37,131 nucleotides of DNA from Paraclostridium sordellii (lineage in GTDB: Bacteria > Bacillota > Clostridia > Peptostreptococcales > Peptostreptococcaceae), in NCBI RefSeq assembly GCF_000953675.1, contig NZ_LN680000.1:1-37131 (forward strand), written 5' to 3'. Position 1 is the stretch's first letter; each line of letters starts with the position of its first letter. Under the pieces are notes generated by a model. The model searched no databases. It saw nothing but the letters and a program-made list of their open reading frames with translations, and had not been told where the DNA came from. Made by a program: the position numbers and the translations under genes. Shown piece by piece: positions 33,098 through 37,131 of the stretch.

Positions 33098-33511
33098 TTA
33101 CAAATAACTTTCTAAAAGTCTAACATCATGTATACATTCATCTATTATTTCTTTTTCATAAGATTCACCTTTTGTATATTGTCCTGATAAATACACACAC
33201 AATTCTTTTTCCTGTTCTTTAATTGCCTGTTTTAAAAAATCCCTTATTGTTTTTTCCTTATCCATTCCTTCAATATATGGTTTGATAGATAATATACAAT
33301 AGCCTTTTTCTAAACCATAATTGCCACCATTTAATTTATATATAATTTTTACTAAATAATCTCTTCCAGTAAAATCTTTATCAAACTCTTTCAACCTTAT
33401 TAAGTCCCCTACCGAAAATTGTCTATCATCTTTTCTAACTTCAAAACTTTTTTCACCACTAATTACTTTTTCATAGTATTTAGGCAAAATCTTAAGTTCA
33501 TGTAGTTTCAT
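33098..33511 (-). CDS. DUF3850 (ASCH-like) protein
   Basis: ATG at 33511 (GAGTG about 9 nt upstream) gives 137 residues. The N-terminal 75 residues match DUF3850, an ASCH/PUA-like fold found in phages: HELKILPKYYEKVISGEKSF, EVRKDDRQFSVGDLIRLKEF and YLVKIIYKL. ASCH proteins bind or act on RNA or modified nucleotides. The C-terminal helical part (about 85-137) is unrecognised and may be a fused module. Confidence 0.82.
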   Translation of the reverse strand: MKLHELKILPKYYEKVISGEKSFEVRKDDRQFSVGDLIRLKEFDKDFTGRDYLVKIIYKLNGGNYGLEKGYCILSIKPYIEGMDKEKTIRDFLKQAIKEQEKELCVYLSGQYTKGESYEKEIIDECIHDVRLLESYL

Positions 33512-33525
33512 CTTCCATTTCACTC

Positions 33526-33660
33526 CTAATTACTTTTATTTTTTCTAAATGCTTGTCTTTCACCTCGAGCTTTCCCAGCATGATATTTGCCACAATACTT
33601 AGTAGTTGGTTGAGTTGTTTTAAACTCTTTACCACAATACTCACACTTCTTTATGTACAT
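33526..33660 (-). CDS. Zinc-finger microprotein
   Basis: A 44-residue basic protein beginning MYIKKCEYCGKEFKTTQPTT, then KYCGKYHAGKARGE. CxxC and CxxxH form a probable zinc site. GGGAG lies 9 nt before the ATG, and the ATG directly abuts the stop of the upstream gene. Probably binds nucleic acid. Confidence 0.7.
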   Translation of the reverse strand: MYIKKCEYCGKEFKTTQPTTKYCGKYHAGKARGERQAFRKNKSN

Positions 33661-34182
33661 TTAAGACATCTCCCTTTTATACTCAATTTTATATCTCTTT
33701 CTAAATAATCTTTTAGCTGCTATAGCTTCGTTAATATTATGTCTTTTAGCTCCTAAACACTCACATGCCTTATTAATACTTTTAAATTCCATTGTTTCAT
33801 TTTTTAATGTATCTTTAACTATTAAAGGCTTTCTTTCAACTTTTCTTATAGGCTCTAAAGATTGTATTCTATATCTCTTTTTAAACAGTCTATTATGTTT
33901 TATATAAGTTGTTATATCTGCCCTTCTCATATTTAAAAATTTACAGCAATCACTTAAGTTATCAAATTCAATTTCCTTACTTTCAACTTCATCTAAAACT
34001 TTTACTTTATAGTTATGTTTTTGATTAGTTCTTTTGTATTCTCTAGTTTCAGAATCCTTGATGTTTTCAAGTACTATATGTTTTATAGCTTTTCCTACAG
34101 TTAATTTAGGATTTAATATACAAGCTAATAAAGCCATATAATTTTCTGTATAATCAAAATCATAAGTATTAGAATAGTTCAC
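33661..34182 (-). CDS. NUMOD-like DNA-binding repeat protein
   Basis: GTG at 34182 follows GAGGTGA by about 5-6 nt; the frame extends three codons further but without a ribosome site. The 173-residue protein holds two repeats (about residues 60-107 and 118-168). Each has a strand pair (VKVLDEVESKEIEFDN, VKDTLKNETMEFKS) and an HTH ending in RLFKKRYRI or RLFRKRYKI. The layout resembles NUMOD modules of homing nucleases, but no nuclease domain is present. A DNA-binding regulator or nuclease remnant is likely. Confidence 0.6.
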   Translation of the reverse strand: MNYSNTYDFDYTENYMALLACILNPKLTVGKAIKHIVLENIKDSETREYKRTNQKHNYKVKVLDEVESKEIEFDNLSDCCKFLNMRRADITTYIKHNRLFKKRYRIQSLEPIRKVERKPLIVKDTLKNETMEFKSINKACECLGAKRHNINEAIAAKRLFRKRYKIEYKREMS

Positions 34183-34200
34183 CCTCTTCACCTCTTATTT

Positions 34201-34353
34201 TTACTTTCTTTCCAATTCCATTGTTTCAGCTTCTTCTAATGTAAACTCATTCCCACATTCACATTTAAAAGTCGAGTTATCATCAAACTCTACATCTTTT
34301 TCAAAACTATCTGGTTGTTTACAGCAAGGACATACAATAACATAAATAGACAT
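34201..34353 (-). CDS. Zinc-ribbon microprotein
   Basis: A 50-residue protein with MSIYVIVCPCCKQPDSFEKD, then FKCECGNEFTLEEAE. The knuckles CPCC and CECG form a classical zinc ribbon. AAGGAG lies about 10 nt before the ATG. One of several such proteins in this early operon. Confidence 0.75.
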   Translation of the reverse strand: MSIYVIVCPCCKQPDSFEKDVEFDDNSTFKCECGNEFTLEEAETMELERK

Positions 34354-34358
34354 TATAC

Positions 34359-34448
34359 TCATCTCCTTTTATCAGCTATATAAGCTAATATTTCTAATCC
34401 ACCGAATATAAAAATTAAATAATATATAAAAATATATAAATCTTTCAT
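34359..34448 (-). CDS. 29-residue membrane micro-peptide
   Basis: The frame starts MKDLYIFIYYLIFIFGGLEI and ends AYIADKRR: one membrane helix with positive C terminus. GAGGG lies about 11 nt upstream. Its stop overlaps the next gene's ribosome site, which supports translation in series, but at this length certainty is limited. Confidence 0.45.
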   Translation of the reverse strand: MKDLYIFIYYLIFIFGGLEILAYIADKRR

Positions 34449-34462
34449 CTTTCGGTTTACCC

Positions 34463-34630
34463 TCAATTCATAACTGGTTTTGATTTAAAAAATACTTGTT
34501 GAGCTTCTTTCCAAACTAATCTAAGTTTAGGATCTTCTCTTTCTATAAGTTGTTTAATATCTAGCCCTTTAACTTTGCATATCTCTTTTACTAAATACTC
34601 TAGTTTTATAGCACTTTCTGTTATATCCAT
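34463..34630 (-). CDS. Hypothetical 55-residue early protein
   Basis: The frame reads MDITESAIKLEYLVKEICKV, then KGLDIKQLIEREDPKLRLVW and a short end. Helical and charged, with host-like codon use. AAGGA lies about 11 nt before the ATG. No family recognised. Confidence 0.55.
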   Translation of the reverse strand: MDITESAIKLEYLVKEICKVKGLDIKQLIEREDPKLRLVWKEAQQVFFKSKPVMN

Positions 34631-34662
34631 TGTTTAATCAATCCTTTTTAAAATTTATTAAC

Positions 34663-34845
34663 TTATTTATTTTCTTTTAAAAATTCCTTAGCTTTTTCTT
34701 TTGGATACAAGAAAACACATTTTGAATACCCTTTTAGTAATGTTCTAGTGGAACAAGCTTCTTTATCGCAAATATTTTTATGAGTACACACTTTTCCATC
34801 TACAGCAAATAAACAATTTGTATTTTTATATTTTGCTATTCCCAT
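34663..34845 (-). CDS. Cys-rich small early protein
   Basis: ATG at 34845 follows GAGGTGG by about 5 nt; a GTG nine bases upstream lies within that site. The 60-residue protein has five spread cysteines (NCLFAVDGKVCTHKNICDKE, then ACSTR and SKCVF), suggesting a metal-binding fold. It directly follows the HUH initiator gene. Confidence 0.6.
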   Translation of the reverse strand: MGIAKYKNTNCLFAVDGKVCTHKNICDKEACSTRTLLKGYSKCVFLYPKEKAKEFLKENK

Positions 34846-34855
34846 ATCTACCACC

Positions 34856-35725
34856 TCATTCTTTATACTTTCTCATTCTTGCATATATGTAAGGCTTTCC
34901 ATTATGTTCATTTAAATAAATCTCATGGTCTATAAATACATATCCTGGATTCGCCTTTTCCATTTCTTCTTTTACTAAATCTCTAAATCTAACCATATTA
35001 TTTATTTTCTTTTTACTAAACTTTGAGTGATTTCTAGTTATACGTGGATCTTTTAGATTTTTGCTACTACACCATCTCTTTTTTCCTTTAGGATCTTTAC
35101 ATAAATAAGTTGCGACCCCAGTTAACCAAAGTTCATCTGTATCTAACCTACGTATATTATTTCTTCTTCCAAGCTTCCATGAGCCTTCTATATCTTCCAT
35201 AGATAGTATTGAGTTCATTATTACATGGTGATGGCATCTAATCCCTTTAGGGCCTTCTGAATGCTCTGTAACATATACGTATTTAAGTTCCACGTCCAAC
35301 TCTTTTTTCTTAATTAATCTTTTCAATCTTCTTATAAAATTTTGCATATCTTTTTTAGCTTCTACATGATTCTTTGGTAAGTTTTCATTTGAATATGTAA
35401 ATGTTATAAAAAAATCTCCATTTTTAAAGTTAGTATTAATTTTTCTTATGAAATTCTTTTGTGCATTTTTATTATTAAGATTTTTTTGAGTTTGTTTATT
35501 TTTTTCTGTTTTCCATTCCTTTGGCATCTCAGATTTAAGATACATAGGGTATGTTTCAACTTCTCTAATTAGTCCACTATCTATAGTTTTTGTTACATAA
35601 GAGCATTTTGTTCTAACATCTATAATTTGATTTATTTCATCTTCATCGATATCAGATTCTAAAACTCTTGTATGTAGTCTTTCATAATCACACTCTATAA
35701 ATTTCTTTCTTTGTTTTCCCTTCAT
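34856..35725 (-). CDS. HUH-family rolling-circle-type replication initiator
   Basis: This 289-residue protein shows the three motifs of HUH endonucleases in order: motif I-like FFITFTY (105-111), the metal-binding CHHHVIMN (His165-His167) and motif III-like Y207-L-C-K210 in VATYLCKD, with a single catalytic Tyr. Such proteins nick one strand at an origin and stay bound to the 5' end. It is the first large gene of the phage early operon and probably drives lytic replication, in contrast to Rep_3 in the plasmid part. AGGTGA lies about 7 nt before the ATG. A stem-loop is found about 85 bp upstream. Confidence 0.82.
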   Translation of the reverse strand: MKGKQRKKFIECDYERLHTRVLESDIDEDEINQIIDVRTKCSYVTKTIDSGLIREVETYPMYLKSEMPKEWKTEKNKQTQKNLNNKNAQKNFIRKINTNFKNGDFFITFTYSNENLPKNHVEAKKDMQNFIRRLKRLIKKKELDVELKYVYVTEHSEGPKGIRCHHHVIMNSILSMEDIEGSWKLGRRNNIRRLDTDELWLTGVATYLCKDPKGKKRWCSSKNLKDPRITRNHSKFSKKKINNMVRFRDLVKEEMEKANPGYVFIDHEIYLNEHNGKPYIYARMRKYKE

Positions 35726-35808
35726 GCTATTTCACCTATTGCTTTTACTTTTGTATTCAATAAATAATACTTATGGTTGATTTGTTAATACTTATTACAA
35801 GTTCCAAC

Positions 35809-35826
35809 AAAGCCTACCCAGGCTTT
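35809..35826. repeat. Stem-loop upstream of HUH initiator, candidate nick origin
   Basis: AAAGCCT and AGGCTTT form a perfect 7-bp stem with an ACCC loop, between the HUH gene and the small gene before it. On the transcribed strand no T run follows, so it is not an obvious terminator for these genes. HUH origins are often hairpins near the initiator gene. Confidence 0.4.
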
Positions 35827-35834
35827 ATTTTTAA

Positions 35835-35993
35835 TTAAGCTCTTTTACATCTCCTATTTTCCATTTCTATTCTCGCTCTTGTATCTATAGTTGCACTTAT
35901 ATATGCAATAACAGAACTTTTATCTTTTTCATTAACAAACTCTAAATTCTTAAAAATGTCTCTTAATATTTTTTCTTTTTCTTCTAATGACAT
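35835..35993 (-). CDS. Small helical early protein
   Basis: ATG at 35993 follows GGAGATG by about 7 nt; earlier in-frame ATGs lie within or before the ribosome site. The 52-residue product begins MSLEEKEKILRDIFKNLEF and ends ATIDTRARIEMENRRCKRA. It is the first gene of the early operon, next to the repressor-operator region, and could be a Cro- or antirepressor-like regulator by position only. Confidence 0.55.
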   Translation of the reverse strand: MSLEEKEKILRDIFKNLEFVNEKDKSSVIAYISATIDTRARIEMENRRCKRA

Positions 35994-36017
35994 ATAATTC
36001 ATCTCCTTTTTGTTTGT

Positions 36018-36115
36018 TAATGTCATTTTAACTCTTTTAAAAAGCAAAATCAAGCTTTTTTTGTCATCTAATGTCTTTTTATGTTTATTATTGTTTTTTA
36101 CAAGCATTTAGTGTA
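36018..36115. promoter_or_regulatory. Early promoter and operator region (divergent)
   Basis: On the minus strand TTGATT (36053-36048) and TAAAAT (36030-36025), spaced by 17 bp, drive the early operon. TAATGTC occurs at 36018-36024 (beside the -10) and 36069-36075, with looser relatives TTGTCAT (36061) and TTAGTGTA (36108). These may be repressor operators. A weaker plus-strand promoter for the repressor probably lies within 36061-36091. Confidence 0.55.
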
Positions 36116-36138
36116 TATTTATGTATGAGGTGATTTTC

Positions 36139-36504
36139 TTGAAAGAAAGATTAAGAGACTTGAGAACAAAACACTTAAAATTAACACAACAGGAATTTGC
36201 TGATTCTATAAAATTAAGTAGATCCAACGTCGGAAATATTGAATCTGGTATAGTCCAATTAACTCAAAGAAACATAGATGCTATTTGTGAAAAATTTAAT
36301 GTCAATGAAGTTTGGTTAAAGACTGGAGAAGGAGAAGTATTTTTAAATTTATCTCCAGAGGAAGAATTTGATATGCTTGTTGGTAGATTATACGCAGATG
36401 ACGATTCTTTCAAAAAAAATATAATAAGAGCTATGTTAAAACTGAATGATGAAGATTGGCTTGTTGTGAAGAAATTTACAGAAGAACTTAAAAAAGGCAT
36501 GTAA
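36139..36504 (+). CDS. XRE-family phage repressor without peptidase domain
   Basis: TTG at 36139 is chosen because GAGGTGATT precedes it by about 5 nt; an ATG at 36121 has no ribosome site. The 121-residue protein has a Cro/CI-type HTH (LKLTQQEFADSIKLSRSNVG, about residues 13-32, then IESGIVQLTQRNIDAICEKF). A GEGEVFLNLSP linker is followed by a helical C-terminal part (about 75-121), probably for dimerisation. It lacks a LexA/CI self-cleavage domain, so SOS induction must act indirectly. It is the only gene read rightward in this region and faces the early operon. Confidence 0.82.
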   Translation: MKERLRDLRTKHLKLTQQEFADSIKLSRSNVGNIESGIVQLTQRNIDAICEKFNVNEVWLKTGEGEVFLNLSPEEEFDMLVGRLYADDDSFKKNIIRAMLKLNDEDWLVVKKFTEELKKGM

Positions 36505-36519
36505 TTTACATGTCTTTTT
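36491..36519. terminator. Bidirectional terminator between repressor and micro-ORFs
   Basis: A stem with A5 and T5 flanks and core GGCATGTAA/TTACATGTC (one G-U) ends the repressor transcript. Read the other way it also ends the convergent micro-ORF unit. Confidence 0.75.
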
Positions 36520-36653
36520 TAAATTCTTCTATCTAAAAAATATTTAATGATATTAGTTAAATGATTTATAAATTTTTTATCATCTAAGATATCTATCATC
36601 TGTTTTAATTCAATTCTTATTTGCACTAATTCTATATTGTTTTTTTCATTCAT
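36519..36653 (-). CDS. 44-residue micro-ORF, second gene of SOS-like unit
   Basis: The frame starts MNEKNNIELVQIRIELKQMI and continues as a charged helix ending LDRRI. GAGGAG lies about 6 nt before the ATG and overlaps the stop of the preceding micro-ORF. Predicted to be an alpha-helical, possibly coiled-coil peptide with no membrane segment. Its unit is controlled by the promoter with LexA-like boxes and converges on the repressor gene. An antirepressor role is a hypothesis. Confidence 0.6.
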   Translation of the reverse strand: MNEKNNIELVQIRIELKQMIDILDDKKFINHLTNIIKYFLDRRI

Positions 36654-36666
36654 TATTTTATACTCC

Positions 36667-36771
36667 TCAACAATTACTTTTTGTATGATATTTAATAACT
36701 CCCGTATTCTCTTTAAAGTGCGACCTAATTGATATTAATATCTTATTTTGATTTTTATTTAAATTTACCAT
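36667..36771 (-). CDS. 34-residue micro-ORF, first gene of SOS-like unit
   Basis: The frame starts MVNLNKNQNKILISIRSHFK and ends HTKSNC. AGGAG lies 13 nt upstream, a long spacing, so translation is less certain than for the next frame, whose ribosome site overlaps this stop. Basic and short; function unknown. Confidence 0.4.
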   Translation of the reverse strand: MVNLNKNQNKILISIRSHFKENTGVIKYHTKSNC

Positions 36772-36826
36772 TTTAAAATATCATCTCCTAAACATACTGT
36801 AAATACTAGTGTTTGATTATTTATTA

Positions 36827-36894
36827 GAACATATGTTCTGAATGATTACAGGAAAATATTAACATAAATTTAACACATTGTCAAACATACGTTC
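36827..36894 (-). promoter_or_regulatory. Strong promoter with two LexA-box-like operators
   Basis: On the minus strand TTGACA (36884-36879) and TAATAT (36861-36856), spaced by 17 bp, form a near-perfect promoter. GAACGTATGTTT (36894-36883) overlaps the -35, and the exact palindrome GAACATATGTTC (36827-36838) lies downstream of the start. Both fit the Gram-positive SOS box GAAC-N4-GTTY. Two micro-ORFs follow. Confidence 0.75.
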
Positions 36895-36973
36895 TGACTT
36901 TTAGCTTAAAAAACTATCATTTTTATGTTATTTTAATAGTTTATAGCTAGGTTTACTTTTATTATGGTTAATA

Positions 36974-36992
36974 TAAATCCCTAATTTGTCGT
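36974..36992 (-). repeat. Inverted single iteron near the right edge
   Basis: The minus strand reads ACGACAAATTAGGGATTTA, matching the left-edge iteron with one change. Its orientation is opposite to the main array. The region 36901-37131 holds no gene; TTAATAGTAT is repeated three times at about 37044-37073, followed by a possible coding tail (see findings). Confidence 0.8.
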
Positions 36993-37131
36993 TATATTTA
37001 ATTTATAATTTAATTATATATATTTTTAAAAAAGGGATGATCTTCTTTAATAGTATTTAATAGTATTTAATAGTATTTAAAGTATTTAGGCATAGCTGGA
37101 TATGTTGGAAATACTTGGGTATATGAAGTTA

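Noticed and set aside
1-37131. Integrase gene and attP site
   Set aside because: No tyrosine or serine recombinase was found in any frame; the Rep/Par genes explain maintenance instead.

Overview
The window reads as an almost complete, very AT-rich phage-plasmid (a prophage kept as a plasmid) from a Clostridia host, most likely Clostridium or a Peptostreptococcaceae relative. The signs are very low GC, A-rich codon use, strong AGGAGG-type ribosome sites, frequent TTG/GTG starts, and a cysteine-rich protein resembling clostridial spore-surface proteins. There is no integrase. Maintenance is by an iteron-controlled Rep_3 initiator and a ParA/ribbon-helix-helix partition pair. Iterons sit at the left edge and one inverted iteron sits about 150 bp from the right edge, which suggests a circular molecule opened at its origin.

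Layout. 1-3.6 kb: plasmid backbone (iterons, rep, a lipoprotein gene, a decayed second rep tail, parA, RHH partner). 3.6-11.6 kb: accessory cargo, namely a Cys-rich spore-coat/exosporium-like protein inside a partial duplication of the partition gene, a HEPN-domain two-gene unit, a GHKL-ATPase/STAS-like/membrane-protein operon, a cassette of two hydrophobic micro-peptides plus an HTH protein under a palindromic operator, and a three-helix membrane protein. Most cargo units end in unusually long perfect palindromes acting as terminators. 11.6-31.4 kb, all on the minus strand: a HK97-type siphovirus late operon, read from high to low coordinates as tRNA, HNH nuclease, terminase small and large subunits, portal, protease, capsid, connectors, tail tube, G/GT chaperones with a -1 frameshift, tape measure, Dit, tail endopeptidase, BppU-type fibre, XkdX, holin and amidase endolysin. 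31.8-36.1 kb, minus strand: the early operon, with a HUH rolling-circle-type initiator, several zinc-ribbon microproteins, a NUMOD-like protein, a DUF3850 protein, a VRR-NUC nuclease and an ArpU-like late regulator. 36.1-37.1 kb: a short XRE repressor on the plus strand, facing a minus-strand unit of two micro-ORFs behind a near-consensus promoter with two LexA-box-like sites.

How it may work. In lysogeny Rep_3 and ParA/RHH replicate and partition the element while the XRE repressor holds the early promoter. The repressor lacks a self-cleavage domain, so SOS induction may act through the LexA-boxed micro-ORFs, by analogy with Tum-type antirepressors. The early operon then supplies the HUH initiator and the ArpU-like protein. 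The latter probably acts at an 11-bp-periodic repeat array over a promoter that has a good -10 and no -35, switching on the tRNA-HNH-terminase-structural operon. Packaging is probably cos type. The cargo is likely to serve host fitness or phage exclusion.
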